A DNA stretch of 64,000 bases from Aphrophora alni (taxonomy: Eukaryota; Arthropoda; Insecta; Hemiptera; Aphrophoridae), in contig OY740772.1 in the NCBI GenBank assembly GCA_963513935.1, positions 16,152,098 through 16,216,097 of the forward strand. The letters run 5' to 3'. The first letter of the stretch is position 1. The number at the start of each line of letters is the position of its first letter. The notes beneath the pieces were generated by a model, which saw only the letters and a list, made by a program, of their open reading frames with translations, made no database searches and had not been told where the DNA came from. Below, one piece after another: positions 22,640 to 35,569 of the stretch. The position numbers and the translations under genes were made by a program.

Positions 22640-25600
22640 GTAATTGAGTGTAGTTTTTGGGTAGAAAATAGAATTTATAACTGAAAAATCTTTTCTTTTT
22701 TTTTTTAACGGAGAAAATCTCTGAAACGAATCTGGATAAGATGTGGCTTACAAATGAACTGTGCTATCACTCAGATTTTATTTGGCACATTGTTCACCAT
22801 CCACCCTGTATATAATTTATTAATTTGTTTTATTTTACTCATTAGAAAAGAGGACCTGATATTTAACTTTGCCTTTCAAATAAAGGCAATTCAACTATCT
22901 ATTTCTTTGTAAGAAAAAGCCCGTCCTCATTCAATACCTAAATTTAATACAGTTAGATTATATTTGTGATAGGTTAGTTTAACTCGATGTGTAATGAAAT
23001 GATGACAACATTTACGATACACCAAGCAATAAACATGACAACACTGTGTAATGAAGAAAGGAGCAGTAATCCTTATATACGTCAAGTGAAATGGAAACCT
23101 ATTTATAGGTAAGTGAATGTTATTGGAAAAGTTTTACAACAGTAAAGTAAATTTCTATACTCATTATCCATATACAGCTTACAATAAGAGTAAAGAATCA
23201 GTTTATTTGTAGTCATCAGTTATGGAACTAACTTCACCCACGGTTCCGGGTATGGAAATCGGGCTCTGGATCTACGGATATCTGTCATTATAATTTTACA
23301 ACTTGATTTATCATTACGTCTTGATTTCGTATTATAAAAAACAGTTTAAAAGCATTTTTATGTTGTTTAATGGTGTAATATAAGTTTTTACAATGTTCCG
23401 TTGAGGTGAAAATCAAAGTGTAGTTACATAATATTACAATTACAACATTAAATTTTAATATTCGAAAAAAGTAAAATTTCATAAATTTCCTGAGATTTTT
23501 TATCAATAACTGGAGATAGGTGAGAGATAAAAAAACAAATATTTACGTCACTTCACTTAGGGTTGAACAACGGTGTCAAAACACTTTGTTGCCATTTATA
23601 AAATTACTCAAATCCAACATGGCTGATTCAAGATGACTACCAAAAATTTACTACCCCAACTTATATTTATTATGGTTGTCAGAACTAGTGCAGCAATTTT
23701 ATTTTTGCGAGAAAGTTTTATTACAATTATTTAATGATAAAAATCGGTTTTCCTTAGTACCTTCAACTAATTTATTTTCATAGTGCACCTATTTTTATTA
23801 AAATCTAAAAAGTAGCTTACAAAATTACATTTTTGAGCGTAGCAAACGAAAGCGTTGTCCATTTTTTATTTTCTAATAACAGAAATTCGTGGTTTTAATT
23901 TGAGGTAACACAAGCCATGTATGTTCCATTATACATTTCGTTATGGGAGTTGTGGTTGGAGGGAGGGTTTTTGATTTTGTAAATAGGTATTCTAAAGTTC
24001 ACCCTAAAGGTAAATAATTGTTTCGAAATTTATTATGCATATCTTAATCCGTTTACTAAATAATAGAGGTCGTAAGTTTTAAAAAACCACTCTGTATATT
24101 TTCAAACATGACGTTAATCCATTTTATCTCTTTATTGACAACTAGAGAACTGTCATTTTTGTTGATTAATTTTGGTTCATTTTTATTTTGTTTTGGGATA
24201 GGTAAGTGAGAAAGTTTGTGTAATTGGAAGAAAATATAATTTTTCTACCCTTACATCATCGATCGACTGCAAGTGATATTTGTTATTGACAAGACCAATT
24301 TTTACGGTGTTTGATGTGAAGTCACACACCTGGTGTCAAAATCCTGTAAAATTACATATAAGCTGGGATAGGTACATTTCCGGGGATAATAAACGCGTTC
24401 CCATCTGAACCATGGGTCAAAGGTTAATGTACCATCCTACAATAGTGGGCGTAGGTGTTGTTAATGTTGGGGGAGGGGGTTGTGATAATTTAATTCTTGT
24501 TTTAGTTGTACACTTTGTAAAGTAGAATGAAATAGAAAATTCTACATATTATAGTATTTAAAACACAGTCGTTGTTTTATCAAACAATTTTTCTTTAGCA
24601 AAACCTTCTGTTTTTAAATTATATTTGAATTTATTTTGTACGAAAGACATTGATCATTTTTACTTTTTTTTTATGAATATAAAAATTACGTGTTGGGTTG
24701 AAAATCTATGTTCAGTTTTACGTGAAATCATCATATTTTTTAGATTCAATACGGAGATTTAAAAAAATATTTAATTATCATTTGTTCATGTTTAAAAAAC
24801 CAAACGGGTGGATAGATTTTGATCAGATTTATTATACCGGTAACTGTATAAATTTAAATTGTCAATAGAACTGCTCTAACACGTTAGGTTATGGTTAAGT
24901 TAGGTTAGGGATTAAACGAACCGTATAATACAATTTGCGCGAGGTTTAAAGGAAGAAAATGGTTGTAATCACCGATAGTGTGACCTCTGCATTCCGCGGG
25001 GTTTCAAACTATACTGTCGTTTCTGGGATTATTCTGGTCAATAAAAAAATCTTGATGAAAGACTCAAACTTCGGACTGCCAACTGCCGAGAACATTGTGA
25101 CGGTTTTAAATAAAACTACACAAAAATAAATTTACGCACACATCTGTGCTGATATAACCGGTTCTGACTGTTATTTTATTGATAGAATCACAGGGCACGT
25201 TTGTCAAATAGCAAAGCTTCACGGAATTACAAGGTTTTTTCGACATTTTCACTACTGCAACTAGCCGAGAATCCTATAAGCATTTAATCTGATACAAGCT
25301 TGGTTTAGATTGTAAAGAACAACCTCCTGCAAAGTCGTCAAACTTATAAAACATTAAATTTTTATATGCATGATATTTTATATGATATTTGTTAACACAT
25401 GATATTTTATAACTTAAACAAATGAAGTGAAGTGGAACCCTTTAACTAAAATTATCAAAAGCTTTCAAAAACGGTTACGATCTAATGTTACATACAACGT
25501 AACTCTTTATTCTTTTGGCAACTTGAATTTCATAGTGAAATGTTAACTGATAACAAAAACGAAATTAAAAATATGTCTTTCAAATAATTCATACGTGTGC

Positions 25601-27340
25601 ATAATCTTAGGGTGGTGTGTCCTTGGTTTGATTTTATTATTACCCTAATTATTTTAAACATTTTAAAATTCTATGTCTATACATATAAAAAACAGAAATA
25701 AAAAAACCAAAACTATAAAACAGAAAGTAAAATCAACATTCGGATTGCTCCACCTCTACTTTTTCATCAAATGACATTCAGTATAAATAAGTATAAAAAA
25801 TGTAGATATATATTTAAGTCAGTGTTCAATTGAGGGAATCAATTTTCTATATTTTATATTTTGGCCGATATCGCCAAAACTCCTTTTGGTACAAACAAAA
25901 AGAGAGGAAGGAAAATAAATTAAAAAATTCACAATTAAAATTCTTTAAAATAAATTAATATTTCATGTTCAATATTCTTCAAAAAGTTTGCTTGTTTAAA
26001 ATTGTAATTCCAGTTTCAAAACAATTTCAGGGTCAAAATAATAGGCCAATAAAGATAATAAAACGTGTCTGGAACGGAAAATCCTTGATGGAGTTTTCTT
26101 TGAAATCAAACCACTTTAGACGGCGATCCTTGTTTGTTTTTGGTATTAGTATAAAATCTGAACACACGCCTGAGTGATGAGATTAGTACTTCAACTAATT
26201 AAATTTAGTTGTTAATTCTGTTCTTCTTTTTTAATTATCTTATCAGGCGTGACAACATTATAGGCATGGGATGCGACCTGGTTGTTGGTAACATTGACTA
26301 TGCGAAAATGGAGTAACAGAAGAAGAAAATAGGATACGAGGAAACGTTAATGCTGAGACCATTCCATTGAAGTTCATTAGCGGCGTACCCAGGAGGAGAT
26401 ATAAAGGACAGATGAGTTAAAAGGTGGTGGTTTTAGTGGGTAAAAATTCCACAAGCGTGTTCTTCGCGTATTCACAATATTTAAATCTACCCTCGCAAAA
26501 CACAAAAAAAAAAAATAATAAAGGAATATTTGACAAAACACGAATACCTGTAAAAAATTATTATTATTATTATTTTGCACCTAATTGTAATTTTACTTTC
26601 TCACATATATGTATAATAGAAAATGTTTCGTGATTGGTCGAAAAATCGACATTGATTTTTTTTTTACGAATATATACGTCGATTGAGTTAAAAGAAGTTT
26701 TTTTAATGATGTCTGTTTGTCCTCTAGTGTATATCATCTGTCGCGTGTGAACTAATCTACAGCCCAAACACATATTTTAATGAAATTTAATATATGGGCA
26801 TACTTAGACTCACATCTCAGGAATTTTTAGTCATTTTTGATAAATCAACATTTGATAGTAGCTCACATAATAATTTTAAAAAAAGCACGAAATTATGACT
26901 TTATCGAAATCGGCTCTAAAGGTTTTGATCAAATTATCTCAAGTTTAGTCTCTGAAAACTCTAACCTAAATACTAACCTAACTTAACCAAACGTCTTGGT
27001 GGCCATCTCACAGCGGCGAAATCACAGTGCCATCTCTAAAAATGGCGGTTCGTGAAGTATCGGTAAAAAAACAAAACATCGTATCGGCTAAACAGATTTC
27101 ATTCAAATTTTGTAAGTGTGAAGATTAATGAACCAAACCTGTGAGCAAAATCCCAAGTGAACAATATTATGATTGATAAATAATTGGGTGAAAACAAGAA
27201 TGAATCAAGACCGTTGTTATTAAAAACTTGATTTTAATCAAATACGACTCCATTTAATTTTGTTTTTTCAAAGACTGCCATAATTCCTTTCACTTTTTGA
27301 GTGACAACTACCAAACTGACTCTTTGGTTGGTTTATATTT
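22640..27340. other. Long AT-rich stretch without genes
   Basis: No coding sequence recognised. Minor structure: a family H fragment at 24371-24490, a short TTAGG-like run at 24883-24911, a CCTAA-type (opposite strand) run at 26964-26990 and a short ATT run near 26558-26575. 'ccaccctgtatata' near 22800 and 'ccactctgtatatt' near 24087 resemble the outer ends of inverted-repeat elements such as the 54 kb one, hinting at further decayed copies. Confidence 0.5.
24371..24490. repeat. Family H dispersed repeat fragment
   Basis: Shares 'gggtcaaaggttaatgtacc', then 'agtgggcgtagg' and a G-rich end, with 19311-19445. Confidence 0.4.
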
Positions 27341-27740
27341 ATTTTTGGGGATGATTGACTGAGATAAGTATATCCAATATTTTTACAGCATTTATTTCTA
27401 ACATTTTATTTTCTACGTCATTTTTTCCAGATCATAACATTTCACGCGGCATTATTCCTAATGTAGGTGTTTTCACAAGGACTGGAGAGGATACAAACTA
27501 CACTTCACATTTCTTGTCACTTTACAGTCTTCACTTCTCAGTAGGTGGTTATTTGATGACGTCAAACATCGTCATTGTAACAGATGTTTCTTTCCTACAT
27601 CACTTTGGAATCAAACACTATTCCCTTAGGTTTAATACGAATTAAAAATGTTTCTTTTATTAATTCTAATATTATGTGGTCACACATTAGTTTCTAATTT
27701 AATTAAATAAATAGATAATTGTTAAATTGTTAGATAATAT

Positions 27741-27909
27741 TAGATAGAATAAAACTCGAACACAAGATCTCACAATAATTACGTTTGATTAAGTGTAGTT
27801 TAGTTATTATAGCTCATGTATCACTGAGGATGGGCGACTTTATTGTTGGAACGCGTTTGAAAGTAAACCTAATTTTTGTAAGATCTTGTGTTCGATTTTA
27901 TTCTATCTA
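27741..27909 (+). mobile_element. Small TIR element (family P) with hammerhead-like core
   Basis: A complete ~169 bp element. The 33-34 bp terminal inverted repeats (27741-27774 'tagatagaataaaactcgaa', then 'cacaagatct'; 27877-27909 the reverse complement) differ by only an inserted base and one or two substitutions. The centre contains CTGAGGA (27824-27830), GGGCGAC-loop-GTTG and GGAACGCGTTTG. The first box fits the hammerhead CUGANGA consensus and the flanking ACT/TGA can pair, but the GAAAC box is altered (GGAAC). A relative with its core flipped lies at 61.9 kb. No coding capacity. Confidence 0.75.
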
Positions 27910-28476
27910 GTGTAAATAACGACTTTCTCCCACACTCAGCTACAAAACCAAAAAGAATGATAGTCAACATTTGCCCAAAAATCAATACTAAATAATCCCT
28001 ATTTATCCTTATAGTTTTATACTAATACATTTTGTGTGGAAGATAAATATGTTTGAGAAATAGCCTACACCAAGTTTTATTTAAATAATTAAAACATGTT
28101 TAGTGACCATCATGGAACATACCCAACGCGATCATCCAACGTAATAAAAGCAGAACCTCTAAATGTAATGCCATCAAGTTGGTTTCTTGGGCCTTGTAGG
28201 AAATGTTAAATTTGGTAGATCAAGAGTTCTTATCTACTAAGGTAAGTTTATTTAAAACCGTTGTTACACAGGTTTTCTGAACCTCGTAATTATGTATATC
28301 ACTACTTTCGTGACATCAACTACAGGACTTGGTGGAGTTCGTAGATGTGTATTTTTTAAAACGTCTCTACTCGCTTCGGTCGTGTAGGTGAGATCTCATA
28401 ACTATACGAATATCATATATTTTGGGAGGTCAGGTTTCGACATTAAAAAAAAAAACTTAACCTTTAAATTAATTGA

Positions 28477-28640
28477 TTTTACGTTATACGTTCTTACCAG
28501 CTGGTATTGTTAAATTAATAATATTTCAATTGAAAAATATACAACCTAGACTGGGAGTTGAACCTAGGACCTTTGCATTTACGCGCCAATGTTCTACAAA
28601 CTGAGCTTCCTTAGTCACTTAACAGCATAGGGCGTACACT
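28477..28640 (-). repeat. tRNA-derived SINE-like unit, copy 1
   Basis: On the minus strand a tRNA-like head runs from about 28611 to 28544. An A-box-like AGCTCAGTTTGTAGAAC (28591-28607) is followed by GGCGCGTAAATGCAAAGG and a B-box-like GGTTCAACTCCC (28552-28563). The body ('aagaacgtataacgtaaaatc' on that strand) is shared with the adjacent copy at 28741. These are the internal RNA polymerase III promoter elements typical of SINEs. The 3' acceptor pairing is lost, so it is not a functional tRNA. Confidence 0.65.
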
Positions 28641-28740
28641 TCAAAGTTGACTTTGCTTTTCTTATCAAATTAATTAGCTCGTTAGAAACGACATTGAAAT
28701 TAATATTTTACTCAACTTGCAACCCTTACGTATGTATTTA

Positions 28741-28890
28741 TTGATTTTAAAGTTTATACGTTTTACCAGCTATTATTGTTAAATTAAATAATTTTTCAAG
28801 TGAAAAATATACGACCTAGACAGGGAAATGAACCCAAGACCTTTGGTTTTACGCGCCAACGATCTACAAATTAAGCACTCCTTAATACCA
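28741..28890 (-). repeat. tRNA-derived SINE-like unit, copy 2
   Basis: Second copy of the preceding unit, in the same orientation and about 264 bp further on. It has 'taccagctattattgttaaat', 'gacctagacagggaaatgaac' and 'acgcgccaacgatctacaaa'. The B-box is more decayed (GGGTTCATTTCCC) and the A-box has lost its GCTCAG core. Confidence 0.6.
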
Positions 28891-29489
28891 AAGACGGACT
28901 GACTACAGGTCAAAAACCATTTTCAATATCGTAATGCCATATTTGTTTTCGGTTTCTGAAGATCAATCATAAAACAAACTTTAATATTTTTGAAGATTAC
29001 AAAACTTACCATATACTTCGTTTACTGGGTAAGTAATATGATGGCTAGCTAGCTGGAAAAAAAACAATGTGTTAAGTAGAAAATAGCGTATATTTTTCAT
29101 TTGGTACTTGTAGTTTCCACAAGTGTTTAACTACACCACAAATCTATCCCTCTCCAATTTTTAAATATCACATCAATCGTTCTACCCGTTCTAATGTAAT
29201 ATATAAGGACGGACTTACTTCATTCCAAAAAAAAAAAAGTATTTCTAACGTTTACAAAAGTAAATAATTATTGATAATTCGATAACGTAATCTTCAGTGC
29301 TTTACTTCCAACGTAATTGGAACATTACAAACTGTATTTCACGGCAATTATATTTCGCTTCTCTAGAATACATGCGACACGCTATGCGTCAAAAAACATC
29401 AAATTTAACATTACTCTTTTAATATAATCTATATTTTACGTTATGGGTCTTATACATGTAAGCATGTTTATTCCAAAACCATAAGGTAT

Positions 29490-29900
29490 ACGAAAATAAA
29501 CTGCGGAGAAACATTGCACCAATTTTCCTACTTACCAATCCTCAAAACAAAATTAAATGACCCAAAATTAATTATTCGTCAAAATGTGAGTTAAGATGTC
29601 AGCAATTAAAAAATGAATTGGACGCCGAATGTGCTAAAAATATCTATATATTAAAATAAAGCTTAAAGCTTGCTTCGTTTTTTCCTTGAAAGCTCCCTCA
29701 CCGTAAATCGTTTCTTAATAAAATCCAGCTTGATGTCGGTCAAAAATCCTTTTTTGACAATTTCTCCTAAAAAGTAACAATTACTTACTTGCGATTATTG
29801 CACTCAAGGTTGAGTCATTATTCTCCAGATTACACTAAAGTTTTAACGAAATCGGTAGAGCGATTTGGAGAAATTACGTCTTTAACAGCAGATTTTTTAA
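29490..29900 (+). repeat. Family G dispersed repeat
   Basis: Landmarks: 'acattgcaccaattttccta', 'aaatgaattggacgccgaat', 'aaagcttgcttcgtttttt', 'tttaacgaaatcggtagagc'. Shared with 55.5 kb and in part with 34.6, 59.9, 61.4 and 62.9 kb. Non-coding. Confidence 0.6.
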
Positions 29901-30596
29901 TTTTGTATTAATTGAAAGAAAATTCCCCAAAACCACAATAAAACACTAACAACACAAAGACTGTATAGTTGTGTCTATCTATCTTATGTACATTTCAATA
30001 GTACTGCTATCATCTTCAGAGGTACAATAAACACTCACCTTAATAACTACAATTACTATTGCAGCGAAGCGTTCACCCGCCCGTCACCTGATCCCCTCAG
30101 TTAAAAATTGTGAAGTAAAGATAAGTTTGTTAATCATAAAAAAAAAAAAATCGATCTCCTGTTTCATGGCCTCAGAAAACTGAGAAATATATTTTCAACA
30201 TACCGTCTGTAATTATGCTACCAAATAGCGAAGTTATTGCCAAAAATGTAATTTAAAATCATGACCTCTCAAGAAATACTACTATTTACATCGGATGATC
30301 GGACTGGGTATTTACCATGATGGCTGTTTTACAAATTATTTTTATTCACAAAAACCGATGTAGTGAATAATGTTTGAAAAAGTAAAAATAATAAAAAATA
30401 AATTTACTTAAAGTTAAAACAAAATTCTTGTAAATTTTGGAATATGTATATTTGGGAATATCTACGTTAACTAGAACCTAAGATAAATTATGTAATTTTA
30501 GAATTTTGTACAACCCTTTATTAATATATAATACTTATAAATAACTACTTTATATAAAGTATTTTATTTTCTTAATTGTTATTTCATTTTGTTTAC

Positions 30597-30855
30597 TTTT
30601 TTGTTCAAAGAAATCTGCCGATCATCATCGCTTTATAAGAAAAGAAACTAACATAAAATAAAGACCTATAGCTCTCGATTATTCTAATAGCGTCTGGGTC
30701 GGAAAAGAACAAGAGTTGATTAAGAGAGACCTAATAGGAAAGATGAAAGGGAATGATCTAACCTAAGACTACATGGAATAAGTGTAGATCCAGCTAGGTA
30801 CCCTCGGGATTGCCAACCATAATATACTCGCTAAAGTGAGCCTCTGAGGATTATT
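30597..30855 (+). repeat. Family F dispersed repeat, well-preserved copy
   Basis: Contains, in order, 'gatcatcatcgctttataag', 'acataaaataaagacctata', 'ggaaaagaacaagagttgat', 'taagagagacctaatagg', 'gtagatccagctaggtaccc' and 'tcgctaaagtgagcctctga'. This copy is useful as a reference for the family. Confidence 0.8.
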
Positions 30856-30859
30856 ATTA

Positions 30860-32400
30860 TTTAAATTAAGATAAACATTTATAAAAAAACAATGCAATAT
30901 CCTTTAAAAGCAAAGAAAAATGTTTTAAAACCCACCTTACAATACTTGAAACGTCACTGTAAGACAAAGATTACCTTTCGGTAAGTCCTTATCGAATTTC
31001 GATTGTTTAGCTTACACAATCAAAGCGATGCATAAAATGCTACAAAACCCTTGTTGTTTAAGACTTACGATTCCTTCCCTTTTGTGTAGATTAACACAAG
31101 GGGTGGTAAGAACATACCTCGGGCTATAAAGTAATATTTCAATTTAATCCTTTGTGGGGGTGATAAACAATGGATTATTGTACATTTATCACACTAATGA
31201 GCGCATTACTATTTAGGTTTTGTTTTCTCTATATTTATAGATAACTTAGGTTATGAACTACAAATATAGCACATACTATAAACAGATAATCAATATTAGT
31301 AAGAGAAAGAAATTTGTTTTGGACAGCACTATTTGTAACTATTATTAACATTAAGATATTTATTTTTCTGCCGGCTAGTGTATTAAAAAAATCAGCTGTA
31401 GAAGAATAAATAAAATAAAGATTAACTCATATTATTTTCATAAAACTAATTTTCCATTAAAGAGTTAACATCTTTTTGAAGGACTCTGTATATAATTTGT
31501 TCTTTTGAAAATAACTTTGAAAATTAATTTATGTATCATTCCTTTTGTTTAATTTTTATTATTAAAAGAAAATGTAAATAACATGTGGTTACACTTTTTC
31601 CATTAAGGCATCTATGTGGATGTGGACTAATTTCTCAATTTTATTTGATTTTTAATAAAAGATCATATATTAAAAAAAAAAAAAACTTTGTTTTTCACCT
31701 CGGGAATTTATTACTTCATTGTTTGCTTTTATATTGAAAATAATTTAATTTAATTTAGTTTATTCTTATGTTGTGTTATCAAACTATAAAATTTATGTTT
31801 ATTGTAAAGGATTGTATTTTTCAAAAAATTTTAAAAGCCATAGTTTTTGACGCAAAACTGCTATTGACAAAAGTTTTCTTTTCTCTGATTTTGCCAAGTT
31901 GATCTTTGAATATTTACAACAGAGATATGTTTTTTTAGAATCTAAGCCGCATTCGATAAATACCTCGATATCAATGATGTAAAAATTAGGGTATATTTTC
32001 TCTATTATGGCCGTTGATAAACATTTCCTTGACACCCATGCGACCTATGCGAAGATATTATGCTACACAATTTTCTGAAAAAATGCTAATTTTGATACTT
32101 GTATAAAGACGACTACAAATTTAAAGAGATGCAAACACCTGGTGAAAAAACACCTTAAATTTCGTCTGCCTCAAAACCAACTGTTTTTGTAGGTACACTT
32201 TTCACGTATATTGCCATATCTTTTAACACAATTGACCAACTATAGTGAAAAACTGATATTCAATGGACAATATTTAAAATATGTAGTGATTAATTTATTA
32301 GAGCTAACATAATTTTTCTCGGTTTACTATAAGGGATGAATTGTCAAAAATTGAAAGAAAAAAACCATAATTTATCCCAAAATGTCAGATACAGTTTTCT
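30860..32400. other. AT-rich DNA with no recognisable feature
   Basis: Poly(A) and AT-rich runs only. The 78-codon open frame on the minus strand at 31799-32035 has no recognisable domain. Confidence 0.5.
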
Positions 32401-32479
32401 CCATATTAATGTAGATAGATTCGGCTCCTTGCAAGTTTGGTTAGGAATGATCCTAAGGGCACCACGCGATTTATAAATC

Positions 32480-32584
<105 letters not shown>

Positions 32585-33890
32585 GGGAAATAATTACTGA
32601 AGTTCTGTTGGCCTCCGTGACGTCAGATATCACTTTATTATGCTCCCCTATGTTCACCGTACACAGACCCCAGTGACTCTGGCGAGCTCTAGGATCTTGT
32701 GAAGGGTGTTTCTGTCAAAATCTTCATTTGGTTGTTGAATACCAAATTCTCCTTCTTCTGGACCCCAGGCCCACGCAATCAAAGAGTAAATGTTCTGCGA
32801 CATTCAGGTTCCTAACCCCAGAGACGACAGTTATGTTAGGTTGGGGTAGGTCCCAAGTTCTTTAAATGGCTCCAGATAAGGCCATCCCCGGTAATCATGT
32901 CAACGACTTGTCTCAGTTACTTCCTGTTCAACTGAACAAGTACTTTTGTCAGTTCAAGATCTGGTCCTGAGAGAAGGAGTTTCCACAGTATCTGAGCAGG
33001 AAAATGTCTCTATCGTTTGATACATTCTCCCCTAACAAATTTTCTCACTGCACTTCTTGCCATTGAACAACTGTTCCGCAAGCGGGTTCTGATCCCATCA
33101 GCTCGCTTTTGGGCTAACAGGTCCGGCTTTTCGTATCCCTCGATGTTCAGGTACCCATGCCAGGCATACCATGTTAACAGTTGACAGGACACGTTGGGAA
33201 CAGAGATAATCCATTACCAGTTTTAATTGCCGCTTGGCTGTTTGAGAGTATTAGAACATCGTTACCTTTAAAGCCTTCTTCTAATCCTCATGGTACAATT
33301 GCTGATATTAATCAAAAGTTGTCCCAGTGGTTTGACAGTATCCACCGTAATAAATCCGTCTGTGTACCAAACAATCTGTCCTGAACGTACCGGTGTAGTG
33401 GAACAGTCCTAAGAAGGCACTTGTGCTCGGTGCGGGGCGGTAGAGGAAGAGGTGAATTATGTCGGAAAATAACACCGTTCCACAAACATTGACTTTGCCT
33501 CCGAATCGCCAGCTACCTGAGACTTGCTCTCCTCGCACCCCTTAACGTTTACTGCGAAAATAGTACAGCGTTTTCACCCGATCTGTGAAGTGCTTTCTTA
33601 GGCCTGTTCTACTATAGCTTGCCATCTTTCCAGTCATCACGTGTGTGGAAAGAAAAGTAAAAGTTCGATTGAAAACGTACACTGAGCCCTTCAAGACCTT
33701 CTTGGTGATTTCGGAGTGCCCCACCTCAATGATGCTCCCCCTTCATTCGCCTGTCACACCTTCGACATTATGGTATATATCTAGAGACGGTAGATTTAAT
33801 AAAATCTCTAAGAGAGCTGTTGGTGTGCTGCTTAAACCTCCTGTGACCACAGCACGCATCCTAGCACTATGGTCTTAGGATAAAAAAGAT
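32585..33890 (-). pseudogene. LINE relic with RNase H domain and C-terminal zinc knuckle
   Basis: Minus-strand remnant of the C-terminal half of a LINE ORF2, with several frameshifts. In order along the protein: RMRAVVTGGLSSTPTALLEI and LLNLPSLDIY (about 33860-33770), matching the post-RT GAMRSTPTAALExLL block; GHSEI (about 33720); VRSGQIVWYTDGF (about 33385-33350), the first RNase H motif (WYTDGS); DVLILSNSQAAIK (about 33265-33230), the second (IxSDSQAAI); WVPEH in one frame continuing as IEGYEKPDLLA in another (about 33155-33120), the third (WVPGHxGIxGNExADxLA); then NVAEHLLFDCVGLGSRRRR (about 32810-32750), the terminal Cys/His knuckle. The domain order fits I/LOA-type LINEs. The 5' part with the reverse transcriptase is missing. 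Confidence 0.8.
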
Positions 33891-34589
33891 ATTTGTATGT
33901 TCACCAACAAAAAATATGTCTATTGTATTTTTTTAAACTCAACAGTTCTCGAAATAATCCGGTAACAAATTCAATGAGACACGATTTTAATATAGTTTTG
34001 TGAGATATTATACTCTTGTAAACATGTTAAGTCTATATTCATATTGTCAACTTGACATATATACACCCATCTATGTAAATTGCAATATAATAAAAAAAAA
34101 ACAATCAATTTTATATACAGAAAATACAAATTGTTTTAAAAATTATCTATTGAAATTGAAAAATTAATATGCGAGTAAAATAATTTTCGTTTCTACAGAC
34201 ATACATAAAGAAATGCAACAAACTTCTCGCAGGTTCGTGTTTGCCAGCGATAACAGAAGAGTGAATGTTCACAATTTGTAGAATCTCATGTAACAAAGGA
34301 AACACAAGCGGACTGCAGCCCTTTGTACTCCTTTAAATCTTTTCCACATTCAACATAAGATATACTTTCATAGCCTAAATAAGTTATAGTTGAAAAGTAT
34401 TTTAGTTGTAATAAAGGTAAATGTAGTTCAGAGAAAATATCTCATTCTCAAAATGAAATAAAACCAAAATGTAAGTTCAGTAAAGTTACAAATGAACCAT
34501 CGTATTTGACAAAATATTTATGTATTGAATAGGACCTGAACTTTCTTTGCTCTTTAAAATAAATCATTTGTGATTAAAATAGAGTTTTC

Positions 34590-35175
34590 AATGAGAGCTG
34601 TCAACAAAGTTCACTCGGTTTTTTACCAATTATTCCAGAACCGTATTATTCTTTATATGAATTTTCGCACAAGGGTTTGAGGAATTAATCTTCATATTTC
34701 ACAAAAATTTTAACTAAATAGGCAGATATTTTTTAACATTCTCAAAACCGATTTTTTTAAAGTGATAACTCACAATCCAGCATTTTTGGACAAATGACGA
34801 CGAATGAGTTGCGCTTGGGTTCTTAAAAGCTACAGTACGACAAAACCGTTAAAGCCGATTTTGATTAAAATGTAGTTTTCAGTTTTATCTTAATAAAAAG
34901 AGACTTTATTTGTATGGCGAAGTCAGCTCCTCTCTTCTACTTAGCCCCAGATACAAAGGTGGCAGTTACCTCAAAATTTTAAAATCAAAATCAAAGAATA
35001 AAAACCTCGAGATATTGTCAAAATATGTGTACCAAAATTGATTTAAAATCTGTTTGTAGGTGCGTAGACTACAGAGAGAAAAACAGATGTAATTCCAAAA
35101 AACAACTTTATTGGACTCAATATCTGCAAAAAAACTCGAAATCGATTTTTATGACCAATCACATAACCTTATCTA
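34590..35175 (+). repeat. Family G dispersed repeat
   Basis: Shares 'ttccagaaccgtattattct', 'cttcatatttcacaaaaatt' and 'gtaccaaaattgatttaaaatctg', then 'gatgtaattccaaaaaa', with copies at 55.7-56.1 and 60.2-60.4 kb. The 108-codon minus-strand open frame that starts just beyond (35178-35504) has no recognisable domain. Confidence 0.6.
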
Positions 35176-35569
35176 TACTACGTATATGAAACTATTTTAA
35201 AACAAATTCCCTTATCGTTTCTAGATAATGTAATGAACATGCGCATTCGCTGTTTACGTTTAACCTTTGCGTGGGACAAGTATGACAAATTACCTATCCC
35301 CGAAGAACAGTCATACATCAATCTAATCAATGTAATTTGATGGTAGCGGGGAATAACAGGGAAGTTTAATAATTTATTACATCGATGTTCCTGGAAGAGG
35401 TCAACTCTAAATCGTATTTTATCAGAAACAAAAACAAAATCCTTACCCACAGGTAGTCTGGGAGTAACATCTAAATGAGAAATGAATATGCCACTACTAC
35501 ACAAGGCAATCTAAAGAGTTTGGTCGGATTTAATCGCCTAAAACGCAACGTATCCTCAAAGATCACTTT

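Noticed and set aside
27355..27645. 96-codon plus-strand open frame
   Set aside because: Starts with a non-ATG codon, no domain recognised, no neighbouring exon signals that I can support.
35178..35504. 108-codon minus-strand open frame
   Set aside because: Next to family G repeat, no recognised domain, ordinary AT-rich composition.
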